Assembly: GCA_029582155.1 (NCBI GenBank)
Contig: CM055906.1
Location: 19,640,437-19,704,436, forward strand
DNA from: Panopea generosa
Taxonomy: Eukaryota > Mollusca > Bivalvia > Adapedonta > Hiatellidae
Direction: 5' to 3'
DNA: 64,000 nt
Shown piece after piece: positions 24,981 through 36,800 of the stretch; the stretch's first letter is position 1; every line of letters begins with the position of its first letter. The notes under the pieces were generated by a model. The model saw only the letters and a list, made by a program, of their open reading frames with translations, was not told the origin of the DNA and made no database searches. A program made the position numbers and the translations under genes.

Positions 24981-25256
24981 TAATTTTTTACCATTGAGGG
25001 CTAATAGATGATCAGTTAATGTAACCACTCTTTCCTGGGATCCTCGAACATAAAACAGTACCTGTCTTTGCACCACCAAGTAACTGATAACTTAACATTT
25101 TAATCAGCGGTGACAGATGAATGGTAATGAAACGCAATGTGGTTATGTCATATATCAATTATCTTTAACACTGTGGCTGGACATAGATTCAAACTCATGA
25201 CCCCAGCATTGACAGTAAGTTGGACATGATGCCAAGTGAACTAATCAGCCCTGGCA
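24981..25256 (-). mobile_element. tRNA-derived SINE, family A, in the transposon's last intron
   Basis: Plus reads CCATTGAGGGCTAATAGATG, then GTAACTGATAAC, AATCAGCGGTGACAGATGAA and GATTCAAACTCATGACC, the same order as 8794-9084. The head is degenerate (relic of TAGCTCAGT-type A-box near 25240). It inserted after the transposon did, or came along with it. Confidence 0.75.
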
Positions 25257-25384
25257 AACCTTTTAAAGCATCACGTTTTGTGCATATCATTTACCAATCA
25301 ATTTCTCTCTGTCATAAGTGTATCTCGGTGCATTACAATTTACAAAAAAGTAGTTTCTTTCTTGTTCTTAATTATGTATATTTA

Positions 25385-26655
25385 TACCCCCGACAAACGA
25401 AGTTTTGAGGGGGTATGTTGGAGTCACCCTGAGGTTGGTCTGTCGGTCGGTCTGTCCGTTGCAATTTTCCTTGTCCGGAGCATCACTTGAAAAGTACTGG
25501 ATGGAATTTCATCAAGCTTCATACAATGGTAGAATATAATGAGAGGAAGTGCAGTGTACAGGAAACATAACTCTATTCTTGCTAATTACAGAGTTATTGC
25601 CCTTTGATATATTTCCCTTGTCCAGAGCATTACTTTTAAAGTACCGGATGGAATTTCATCAAACTTTATACAATGGTAGAATATAATGACAGGAAGTGCA
25701 GTGTACAAGAAACATAACTCTATTCTTGCTAATTACAGAGTTATTGCCCTTTGATATATTTCCCTTGTCTGGAGCATTACTTTTAAAGTACTGGATGGAA
25801 TTTCATCAAACTTCATACAATGGTAGAATATAATGAGAGGAAGTGCAGTGTACAAGAAACATAACTCTATTATTGCTAATTACAGAGTTATTGCCCTTTG
25901 ATATTTTTTCTTGTCCAGAGCATAACTTGAAAAGTATCGGATGGAATTTCATCAATCTTCATACAATGGTAGAATATAATGAGAGGAAGTGCAGTGTACA
26001 AGAAACATAACTCTATTCTTGCTAATTACAGAGTTATTGCCCTTTGATATATTTCCCTTGTCCGGAGCATTACTTTTAAAGTACAGGATGGAATTCCATC
26101 AGACTTCATACAATGGTAGAATATAATGACAGGAAGTGCAGTGTACAGGAAACATAACTCTATTCATGCTAATTACAGAGTTATTGCCCTTTGATATATT
26201 TCCCTTGTCCGGTGCAGTACTTTTAAAGTACTTTTAAAGCCATCAGTGATAACAGTTTAATAAAGTTCATGAAAGAACCAAGTTGATGAATACATGGAGT
26301 TCGAGCAAAGCAGGTTCGATATTGTATTCCTAGTGCTCTTGTTTGTTTCTTATCCATAAAATTGTTGTTCCTCAACATAACTCGAAAAAGTATAACATTT
26401 ATTGATTTCCATGAAAGCTTGTACACTGCACAATAATTAAAAAGACCGTTTTTAATTTTAACAAAACCATAAAAAAATTAACAATACAAAAAACTCAATC
26501 CATAACATTCTCTTTTATTAAGAATTTTTTTTGTCTGGAGCATAACTTTAAAACTATTGGATATAATTTAATAAAACTTCATACAATGGTTAACCATTTT
26601 CTGTCATGGCAGCGTTCAGGGGTATTCATCACCTTCAGTGATAGGTCTAGTATAT
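25385..26655. repeat. 147-bp tandem repeat within a larger dispersed repeat, intronic
   Basis: Starts CCCCCGACAAACGAAGTTTT and GGTCTGTCGGTCGGTCTGTC, a beginning I recall from a widespread molluscan repeat. Then six starts of a unit TTGTCCGGAGCATTACTTTT at 25471, 25618, 25765, 25911, 26058 and 26205, a steady 146-147 bp. A degenerate block (GTCTGGAGCATAACTTTAAA at about 26531) precedes the end, GGGGTATTCATCACCTTCAG. Class unknown; no coding frame. Confidence 0.85.
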
Positions 26656-26866
26656 TTACCAATGTTATCCACTTATGTGGGTAAGTGGCTGTTACCTTAA
26701 TTATCCACTACATGTATGCCTTTTCTTTCTTTCTTTTAAAAAAGGGAAAGATGGCATTCCTGGTGCTGTGTATGAGGTCCTTTACATAGGTGAGGATGCC
26801 CCCATTGAAGTAGAAAATCTGCATGAAGATTTAAAGACTGGATCATTGAAATTTGTGGATATTTGA

Positions 26867-29034
26867 AGTGCTCTGCAAAGGTTTGATTTTCATTTAGAAT
26901 ATATACATTACTCCATTCATATGTCAATGTTTAAAAAAAAACAATATTATTAATACAATCAAATAAATTTTAAACATGAAATTTGTTTATCAATTTTTAA
27001 CATAAAAATACATAGTTCAAGTGACCAGCACTTTAATTTGAGTCTGAATATTCAAATATTATTTATCAGTAAATATATGACATTACCAAAATATCATTAC
27101 TTTATTTATGTACAAAATAACCTTAGACATTATTGTATTCCATATTGAGTTTGTTTAATCTATACAGAGTATTGTTTTTGAGAGTTCATTGCACTGAGCG
27201 TTGAATCGAACCCATCACCTCAGTGGCCATTACTGTACTCACTGCACTATTAACCTGCCTGGAAACAGTACTTAATTCCAACATTATTAGAAAAAAGCCA
27301 ATATAATCATTTTCATGAACATCATAAAACAATATATATATTTGTCCACCCAGTCCAGATGTGTTGCATATAATTCCGTAGTATATAAGTCATGGTCCAC
27401 ACCAAATTTATTGGTTAGGCAGAGGCCTTGATATTGTATCTATGGTTTGCATTATAGCTAGGCGCACTCGCCGTAGTCTGATCTGTACATTTATGTCTTG
27501 GTTATTCACAAATAATTATCTCCATGTATATATATATACACATACATTTAAGAATTAAAACAATTTGTTGTGGAAATTGACAATAAAAGTTTGAGAAGGT
27601 ATAATTAAGAAATGAAAATATTAATTTAGAAATTATATAAAAAAACATTTTATTACAAATGTATCTTTAATATTTTCACCACAGATGGAGTTGCACAGAG
27701 AGACACTTGTTTCGTAATTGTTACACAGTTCAAAGAAGTGGAAAGACATAGATGCCTGTACAAGTTTCACTATAAAAACTAAAATGACTAGTCCACAAAT
27801 ATTACATGCTAAATTTAGCAGAACAATATAATGGTAGGAACCATTTCAAGATAAGTGTCGGTATTTGGGTGAACATCAAATTTTGCCTTAATGGTGCAAA
27901 TAGTTGTGTTTTAAGAGTGACCATTCTTTGATATTTGATTACTCAAGTTAAAAGAATTGTGTTGAATAATGGAGTCTCCATTGTTACAAGTGTCTTAATA
28001 TACACACTAGTTATACTAATACTGAAGATACAGTTGTGTTACCAGTGTAATGGTTTATAAAGTAGTTGTAGGAACTTTGTGCAAATAGTTATGTATAAAT
28101 TATTTATAACATCATTGTGACCAGCGCTGATGATTTAAAGAAAGAATTGTGTGACGAGTGGAGTTTTCGAAAATTGTGGATGTTAGTTCATTTTCATTGG
28201 CATTTGTGAACATAACCGGATACATCTGTAATTGTGATGTTATATTCAAAATGAATTCAATGCAATGTGCACAGAGAGGTCTCCAACTCTCAATACTGTA
28301 AAACTCCATCACAGCTGCAAGACTTGATCCACCAATGCTGCATCCTTCAGTACTTCATGCAACTAGTGGATATTATTCTTTAGGTCATGCCAGTCATGCC
28401 AACCAACAACGGGAACACAGATCTTGCCGTACAATTTCACAGTAATAACCAAAGACAGTATTCATAACACATTCTTACCAGGTTAATGTTTTTACATGTT
28501 TATGACATGGATAATATTTGTTAACAATTTCTAACAGGATTTAAAGGTTTAATCTTTTATTTAAAACAATTTCATAACAATAGTCATAACATAAACTATT
28601 TAAATACCTACCATTATAGATTTAGGATGGTAATTTTTGGCCACCATACTTAATGTGTGAACTACTTTTTACATAGTCAATGCCTGTGATAATCATTATT
28701 TTTTTAATGTACTACCATATTACAGTTGGATAAAACTTTAAAAGTAAGCATATTTTTACATTTTACTTTTCTACATTTTGTTATCAAGGAATTAGTGTTT
28801 GTATTGATATATCCAAATGAACTTGAAACTATTGACAATGGCCGTTTGAATGTACATGGCAAATGGAATTATAATGTGTTATAATTTCAAATTTAATTTA
28901 TTTTAATAACTAATTGTTACAGCAAACTATGTCTTAACATTGATATTAAACATTGCTTGTAAAATTTGTAAGTGACACTTATTCATATTTTAATAACAAA
29001 GGTTATACTTTTCTTACATACCCCACCCACTTTG
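26867..29034. other. 3' part of the transposon, no clear gene
   Basis: A polyadenylation signal AATAAA lies at 26962-26967, about 100 bp after the stop codon. A tRNA-like SINE relic is near 27180-27265. The minus strand has an open stretch of 66 codons (28112-28312) of mixed composition that might be a remnant of a second element gene, but nothing identifies it. The rest is AT-rich and unrecognised. Confidence 0.5.
27180..27265 (-). mobile_element. Relic tRNA-like SINE head
   Basis: Minus strand reads AGTGCAGTGAGTAC and, about 35 bp later, GGGTTCGATTC (B-box-like). Body and tail are not recognisable. Low support. Confidence 0.35.
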
Positions 29035-29050
29035 TGAAGTTTGCGTCCCC
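29035..29050 (-). repeat. Right terminal inverted repeat of the transposon
   Basis: TGAAGTTTGCGTCCCC followed by TTAA (29051-29054); perfect inverse of 19685-19700. Confidence 0.9.
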
Positions 29051-29271
29051 TTAAGATTTATAAAACTCCCAGATATATCGTAACACGTTTATTAACGATT
29101 AAAAGTCGATTTTTATATAATTTGCACCAAAAATGTGTGTTTTGTAGGCCATTTCCGTGTAGAAAAGCCCTTTCAGGTGTTTAGTCATACCGCTGGCACC
29201 AAAGGGGGCCAGCACGTATTTTTAGCTATATATAGTGTTAATAGTCTATATTTATTCGTTGCTTAACCATG

Positions 29272-29690
29272 TCGCTGTAAAAGCTAGCTTCACAGAAAAG
29301 ACTGTTGTTAGTGACCTTTATGTACACTCACTACACTCTTCCCCTATTTATCTTTAGGGCTTATACCCAACAGCACAGCCTTTGGCTTTCAGCATTTCAT
29401 TGCCATATCCCATCCCATTCCAAAGAAAGAGAGATTCGAGACACTTATTCAAAGAAAGAGAGACTCACTTATTCAAAGAAAGAGAGATTCATGCAGGCAC
29501 AGGTTCGAAAGTTTATCCTTGTTGCCATTAAAGTAACATTGGTCACCCATCCAAGTACTAACACTCCCCTAACACTGTACATCGTTGCTCAACTTCCAAT
29601 ACAGTCAGTGCACTTTAACTACATCGCTGTAAAAGCTAGCTTAACAGCAAGACTGTTGTAAGTGACCAATGTACATTCACTACATTGAAT
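29272..29690. repeat. Direct repeat pair, about 60 bp each
   Basis: GCTGTAAAAGCTAGCTT, CAGAAAAGACTGTTGTTAG, TGACC, TGTAC and CACTACA at about 29273-29335 recur with a few changes at about 29623-29685. Between them three copies of TTCAAAGAAAGAGAGA occur (29417-29490). Confidence 0.7.
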
Positions 29691-30557
29691 ATGGTATTCA
29701 ATTTCCTGCACAATTAGCAATATTTACAAATAGTATCCACGTGGTTGATTGTTTCATCAGCAATGTTGGTAATATATATGATATTGATCAGTGTTTTGCC
29801 TTAAATTGTTTTTATTAAATTAAAACAAACTAATGCTAAATATTTTATTACTCATTAATTTTATTACTCAGAATTCATTTAGGCAGGGCATTATCACTAC
29901 CCAGAATCCTAATTTTGATAACGGCGCCGGGCAAGGGTTAATGGCATGAGGGAAAAAGTGTGCATGTGGAAGTTGATAATGGGTGAACAGTGCCTTGTAG
30001 TGACAATGCAAGCTGTACTCTATATATATATGCAATAATGAACAAAAACATAAAAAGGTATCGTAAGGTCTCCTGTATATTCCAAAAAGTAACATCATAA
30101 GTCTGAGTAGAACCTTTCAGGGGAAATTGGTTAACTCTAATAAATTGTATGTATATAGCTTGACTTGAACCAACAACTTCACATGTGACAGGTAGGTGAT
30201 CATTAGCACGGAAGTGCTCTCAGTAATGGAGGGTTGCACTCTGGCATCAAAATAAAACAAGTGGGGCATGTGTTTGCTGTGCTCCTTCTTTCTCGCTAAA
30301 AATTGCAGCTACTTTAACTTTTTATTGCCTTTCAAAGTGTTAACTTTTTATTTTTTCATGATATCTGTCCATTTTTCTTTAAAATACTGAGTCGAGACAC
30401 AGTAATCAAACATTCTTTTAGGATGACCTAGCCAAATATGGCAAAATACCTTGGTCAATCCTGATGATAACAAACAATTGTATTAATACACATGGTGCGT
30501 CGGCATATTATAGTAGTTGATATAATAGTTATAAAACTTTAATTAATGAGAACAGTG
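29691..30557. other. Non-coding DNA with a possible SINE relic
   Basis: Near 30160-30245 the minus strand has GGTTCAAGTCAAGC and upstream GTGCTAATGATCACC, reminiscent of a tRNA-like head, but too degenerate to classify. Nothing else seen. Confidence 0.3.
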
Positions 30558-30819
30558 ATTTAAATGCATTCTTTTTTTTTTTAATCGGGTTTAACGCCAT
30601 TTTTAACATATTTCAGGTTATATATGGCTTATCCAGTTTTGCTGGTGGAGGAAGACCTCAGACTGAGTACAACTACTGTCCTTCCGCAAGTAACTGGAAA
30701 CTTTCTCATATACAGTTTTTGGAGCGGGATTCAAACCTACGACCTTAGCGGTGAGAAGTAATTGATCTTAAGATGTCACCTTGTACAACTCGACCACAGA
30801 GGACCATTTAAATGCATTC
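30558..30819 (-). mobile_element. tRNA-derived SINE, family B, with 14-bp target-site duplication
   Basis: The element (30572-30805) is flanked by ATTTAAATGCATTC at 30558-30571 and again at 30806-30819, a perfect target-site duplication. On minus it begins GGTCCTCTGTGGTCGAGTTG (A-box-like), has GTAGGTTTGAATCCCGC (B-box), CAGTCTGAGGTCTTCC, CCATATATAACCTGAAATA and GGCGTTAAACCCGATT, and ends in an A tail (T run at 30572-30581 on plus). Tail plus duplication is the signature of LINE-driven insertion. The best preserved SINE in the window. Confidence 0.9.
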
Positions 30820-33800
30820 AGTCTACCATTATGCCCTCAACTTTAATCTCAGTCGGTCTTTTTAGGTCACCTGAGACTTTGTCTCAATCGACCTTTTGTC
30901 CATCATCATGCGTCCGTAAACAAATGACTTTTTTGAGTTCTTCTCAAAACCGTAACCGTAATTGTAATGATATATTTTACGCAGCTTTGGTACACACAGG
31001 TGAATCAAAATTATGAAAACGGTCATAGTAAGGTAAACTTTGAAAATCTTTTTCTCAATATAGGAGAAGCACTGGGAAACAAAAAGTGAGCATTATTATG
31101 GACATATATGGGTCATTTATAAAAATTATGAATTGCATGTCCCTGGGTCACACAGTTTTGGCCTTAGAGTGAGGTCTACTTTACTAAATGTATATAAGAG
31201 AAATTGACAAAAAGTTATTCTTACGACTGAATAGATTTATGTGAATGTTTTTTGGATAATCAGATGACTGTTAAGGCCCATTGGCCTCTATTTTAAAAAC
31301 ACATTATAAATTACGGTTTCCAACGATGTTTGTATTCATATAATTATGTAAATATAAGTCGGTAACCTCCCTGTTCATGTCATGATGTAATTATTTCAAT
31401 CAGAGAACAGTACTTATAACATACATTTATTGTTAGTTGGCCTTTTGCTTTGTTTTCATAAGAGTTTTGGTAAATACATTGTAAATTCTGACGGAGTTAT
31501 CTTTGTTACTGTAAACAATTTTCAAATTTTTTTTAGCTCAACTTTTCAAAGAATAAAGAGAGCTATTCTGCTCACCCGGATGTCGGTGTCCCACCTTGGT
31601 TGAAGTTTTGTGTCCCAATCTCAATATCCATTGCATGTATTGACTTGAAAATTAACACAACACTTCCCAGTCATCCTTGTTTGACTTAAAAATTCTTGTT
31701 AGTTTTGCTTGCAAGTACCATCTTGTCCATACTTCATCAACCACTCAATGTATTTGATTTGATTTAAACTTAACACAAGACTTTCCAGTCATAAAACATA
31801 CTACAATGAATAAGTTAGATTACTCTTGCATGAATAAAATGCAAATTATTGCCCTTATCTGACATATTAAAATTTTACCCGCAAGCACTATCAATTGGAT
31901 CTCACAACCCTTGAATTGGCAGTCAGATACATTATAGACTTAACGTATAACATGAATAAACTCCCAAGGTGCGATTCATTTTACAAAGGGGGGAGGTATT
32001 TATTTGGGACTGAGATATCCAAATTTAACCATTTTATAAAGTACATAATTTTATTTATGTAAAAAATACCATAAAACACACAGTTGATGCTTTAGATGTT
32101 TCAACCTGACTTGAAATCAATACCTGTTTATTTCGAATAAAGACTAGCTTCCAGATTGTTGAAGCTTTTTCCCCCATAAAATAGGAGGAGTCGATCTGAT
32201 TTTTAATTTCACAAAATTTGATATTATACTACATGTATATAGTATTAGAAAACAAACATGTAGTGCTGTGTTACAAGAGTGCATTTTATTTAACCCTTTA
32301 CTTCATATAGACGCCTTTGGACACCTCTAATATAGACGCCTTTGGATACCTCTAATGGAGAAGGCTTTTAAATTATTGTGTGAATTATGTTTATATTAAC
32401 TGACTGAGTGGAAAACAGTGCAGGAAGTGTTTAGATTGCTCGTTACGAGCAATCTGAACTCTTCCTGCACTGTTTTCAAAGGCCTTCTGTGATTGGTATT
32501 TATGGAGTAAAGGGTTAAAGAAATTTGGGCTATTTTAAATATTAATTTCTATTAATTTACATAATTTGATTTGGTAAATATTTAAGTCCATTATCTTAGT
32601 ACAACATGATATGCTTCTGTGGTGTAACTGGCAAACACATCTACACTTTTGTAGAAATTCTGGGTTCGAATCCCAGCAGTTGCGAAATACATGAAAAGAG
32701 ATGGCTTAGATATGGTGAAAAAAGAATTTTTATTTTTTATTTTTAATGAAATTATTCTCTTTTAAAAATGTATATTTTTTTATAATGTTTGCTGCTGCAT
32801 GGACAAAATGCTACTAACTTATGCTTACTCTTTCTGACTGCCTTACATTCGAAAAGAATATTTTCCGTGGACTGCAGTTTATAATCATACATGGTCTATA
32901 TGTTTTGTCTGTTTTGTTTGTCTTGTTTAGTATTACAACCAGATGGTAGAAGTGTCTGGACAAGAACTGAAGGGAACCTATGTCCAGATTGTATATTTCA
33001 TATATATTTGGATGCCTCAGCTGCTGATATGGGAACTTAAGTAAATGTGTTGGATTATGTATGCAGTCATGCACAATGCTGTTGTTTTATCTTGGTACAT
33101 GGGAAATGGAGGTTCAAATTACTGCCATGACCAGAGATTTCTCTTAAATTTTAGTATAGTCCTGTATCCTAGACGTTTCCAACATTTGTCCAGAAATATA
33201 CATTTGGTTAAGTCATATTTTAACATTTAAACTGCAAGAACTCTATTTATGCTTGAATACAGTATGAATGTCTGTTTCTCTCCTAACAGTTTAGGTACAC
33301 TCTGTGACATTTATATTATGCAAGAAACATTTATAACCGAAGAAAAACCTATGTCAAAAGGTATTTTGTGACCAGCATCCATTTATGTAGCTTGATTAAA
33401 TAAGGCGTGAATAGACAGCTTCATTATTATTTCGATATCCTTTCAGCTGTCCATAACTCGGGAGACGCAAAATAAAAAAGACTTTAAAAGGCTCCTAGAG
33501 ATGTGCAAAATGTCGCACTACCATTTATGATGCTAATAACGTTTGATTTTGTTTAGCAAACCAAGGAATTAGAGATATAGTTCCTTGAATAAAGTTTCAA
33601 TCATATAATAAGTGATTTATTTATGATAAACATAATACATTATTAAATATATAATGGAAACATCTGCAATGTTATCCTAAACATATAATACATGTACTAT
33701 AAAGTGTATTTAGTATTAGTTTGTTTACTATACTTATAAAATTGAAGTTCGACCCCAAGAGAGGCAATGCCTTAGTTCATATTAATATTGTATACATTAT

Positions 33801-36800
33801 GTTTTCTGGTAAAGGAAGACCTGAGAATTAGTAGAGCAACTAACTTAAACTCTTATTTGGACAGAGCTTGGCTCAAACCCATTACCTAAGCAGTGAAGCA
33901 GTGAGAGGTTAGTGATCATGAGATGGACCTCATACCACGGGAGAAGCCTGGAATGAAGTACAATATAGATCATAATATATATCAAACAATTTAATTGTCT
34001 CGCCGCGACAAAGAAGAGACGAGATTAAGGTGTTGCTTTTCAAGCGGTGGCGTCAAACATTTATATTTAGCTCAAACATTAAGTTTTCGTTTTTACACTA
34101 TTTCTCAACAAGTACAAGTGCTAGGACACTCATATTTGGATCATAGTTACAACTAACACCCTGCATCACATTTTATACTGCAGATGCTGAGTGTGACCTA
34201 CATTTCATGGTCAATTGACATTGATGCTGAATTTTGCATTTACCTCCAACATTAAGTTTTCATTTTTACCCTATTTGTCTATAAGTACTAGTGCTAAGAC
34301 ACTCATACTTGGATCATAGTAACAACTAACACCCTGCATTATATAATGCAGATGCTGAGTACTTTTTCTTTTTTTTTCTTTTTTTATGTTTTACTTAGAA
34401 ATACTGGTTAAAGTTTTTTTTATTTTTTTTAAATATGTTTTATTTAAAAATACTGGCTAAAGTTTTGTGTGCAACTACCATCAAGTTCATATCTCAAAAA
34501 TCACTTAATGTATTTGATCGAAACTTCACACAATACTTCCTACAACCTACTACATTAACCAAGTTAGATAACTCTTGCATGGAATTAATTATATTTTAAT
34601 TTGTTTTCTCTCCCATGTGTATATTAATGGTCAAAGTGGACATTGCAAGACATATCATTCCGGGGAATTTTTGTTATCTATAGGTAATTGAAATAATGTT
34701 TCTTAAAAAAAGGTCAAAATATTGAATTTCAGATGCATTTTCAGATTACAAGACCTATAATTGTCATAACCCTGGTTTCGGTGCCAAGTTTTAGTTTATG
34801 TTTATTGTTTAGCTCACATTTTTCTCAACAAACTAATTATGTCGTTGTAGTGACTAAACTTCACAAACACATTCATCTTGTGTCATACAATGTACGAGGC
34901 ACATTTTAGGCGATATTTTAAAATACATTTGCTCTGAAAGCTCAAGGCTTAGATATTCTACGTGTAGCATTGTATGGTGGTCTCCTAAAAGATTTGTTGA
35001 AACAAAACTTACAAAAAACATTTCTTCTGAAATGTACATATTCAGCATATTGTTGCCAACAGGTAGCGGACTTCGTATTGCTAGATCCTACTTCAGCATA
35101 TTGTTGACACCAGGTAGCAGACTTTGTATTGCTAGATATTACTTCAGCAAATTGTTGCCAACAGGTAGCGGACTTCGTATTGCTAGATCCTACTTCAGCA
35201 TGTTGTTGACAACAGGTAGCGGACTTCGTATTGCAAGATCCTACTTCAGCAAATTGTTGCCAACAGGTAGCTGACTTTGTATTGCTAGATCCTACTTCAG
35301 CATGTTGTTGACAACAGGTAGCAGACTTCGTATTGCTAGATCCTACTTCAGCATATTGTTGACAACAGGTAGCGGACTTCGTATTGCTAGATCCTACTTC
35401 AGCATATTGTTGCCAACAGGTAGCGGACTTCATATTGCAAGATCCTACTTCAGCAAATTGTCGCCGAAAGGTAGCGGACTTCGTATTGCTAGATCCTACT
35501 TCAGCAAATTGTTGCCAACAGGTAGCAGACTTCGTATTGCTAGAAACTACTTCAGCATATTATTGCCAACGGGTAGCGGACTTTGTATTGCTAGATCCTA
35601 CTTCAGCATATTGTTGACACTAGGTAGCACACTTTGTATTGCTAGATATTAATTCAGCAAATTGTTGTCAACAGGTAGCGGACTTCGTATTGCTAGATCC
35701 TATTTCAGCATGTTGTTGACAACAGGTAGCGGACTTCGTATTGCAAGATCCTACTTCAGCAAATTGTTGCCAACAGGTAGCGGACTTTGTATTGCTAAAT
35801 CCTACTTCAGCATATTGTTGTCTACTTCAGCATATTGTTGCCAACAGGTAGCAGACTTCGTATTGCTAGATCCTACTTCAGCATATTGTTGTCAAGGGTA
35901 GCGGACACTGTATTGCTAGAACCTACTTCAGCATATTGTTGACAACAGGTAGCAGACTTCGTATTGCTAGATCCTACTTCAGCATTTTGTTGCCAACATG
36001 TAGCGGACTTTGTATTTATAGATCCTACTTCAGCAAATTGTTGCCAACTGGTAGCGGACTTTGTATTGCAAGATCCTACTTCAGCAAATTGTTGCCAACA
36101 GGTAGGAAACTTCGTATTGCTAGAAACTACTTAAGCATATTATTGCCAACGGGTAGCGGACTTTGTATTGCTAGATCCTACTTCAGCATATTGTTGCCAA
36201 CAGGAAGCGGACATCGTATTACTAGATCCTACTTCAGCAAATTGTTGACAACAGGAAGCGAACTTCGTATTGCTATAATCTACTTAAGCATATTGTTGAC
36301 AACAGGTAGCGGACTTTGTATTGCTAGATCCTTCTTCAGCATATTGTTGCCAACAGGTATCGGACTTCGTATTGCAAGATCCTACTTCAGCAAATTGTTG
36401 TCAACAGGTAGCGGACTTTGTATTGCTAGATCCTACTTCAGCATTTTGTTGACAACAAGTAGCGGACTTTGTTTTGCTAGATCCTACTTCAGCATATTAT
36501 TGCCAACAGGTAGCGGACTTTGTATTGCTAGATCCTACTTCAGCATATTGTTGACACTAGGTAGCAGACTTTGTATTGCTAGAAACAACTTAAGCATATT
36601 ATTGCCAACGGGTAGCGGACTTTGTATTGCTAGATCCTACTTCAGCATATTGTTGCCAACAGGAAGCGGACTTCGTATTACTAGATCCTTCTTCAGCAAA
36701 TTGTTGCCAACAGGAAGCGAACTTCGTATTGCTATAATCTACTTAAGCAAATTGTTGACAACAGGTAGCGGACTTTGTATTGCTAGATCCTTCTTCAGCA

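Larger units (their letters stand above)
20774..26866 (+). pseudogene. Decayed transposon gene: Mutator-like transposase, YqaJ-like nuclease, Tudor-like tail
   Basis: Exons with agreeing phases: 20774-23554 (broken), 24060-24233, 24503-24641 and 26745-26866 (stop TGA at 26864-26866). Domains in order: charged N-terminus (20774-21013); transposase core (about 21110-22600) with SGRGPSNLNEMLSTMN, GGWSKRTHKHSYNA, DGDSSVYA, LECANH and FAESWM followed by KFDGGK; Lys/Arg-rich linker (22630-22860); YqaJ-like nuclease (about 22868-23520) with RLTSSNFGKV, ISKKYPYLAASTDGLV (catalytic Asp), EIKK (Glu-x-Lys) and YYQIQGQLNI; a Ser/Thr-rich exon with repeated QVPSTSS; and a C-terminal Tudor-like fold (ILHEW, EWYSGTVLEV, YEVLYIGED). 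Breaks: TGA at 21014, 22046 and 22597; frame changes near 22160-22207 and in the A-run near 22860-22875. The first catalytic Asp position of the transposase (usually DG[GT]W in this family) reads NGGW at 21590-21598. The protein would have cut and moved the element; this copy is dead. Domain names are from memory of family motifs. Confidence 0.85.
19685..29050 (+). mobile_element. 9.4-kb TTAA-flanked DNA transposon (Mutator-like transposase plus YqaJ-like nuclease)
   Basis: Borders: TTAA at 19681-19684 and 29051-29054. Left end GGGGACGCAAACTTCA and right end TGAAGTTTGCGTCCCC are perfect 16-bp inverted repeats; after a small gap both continue with GTGGGTGGGGTA. Between them lies one spliced, decayed gene on plus (20774-26866) and about 2.2 kb of 3' sequence. 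TTAA target sites with G-rich ends fit Kolobok (and differ from MULEs, which make 8-11 bp duplications), while the protein matches the metazoan domain that Pfam calls Mutator-like. Superfamily assignment is therefore open. Internal insertions (SINE A, a 147-bp tandem repeat) sit in the last intron. Confidence 0.85.
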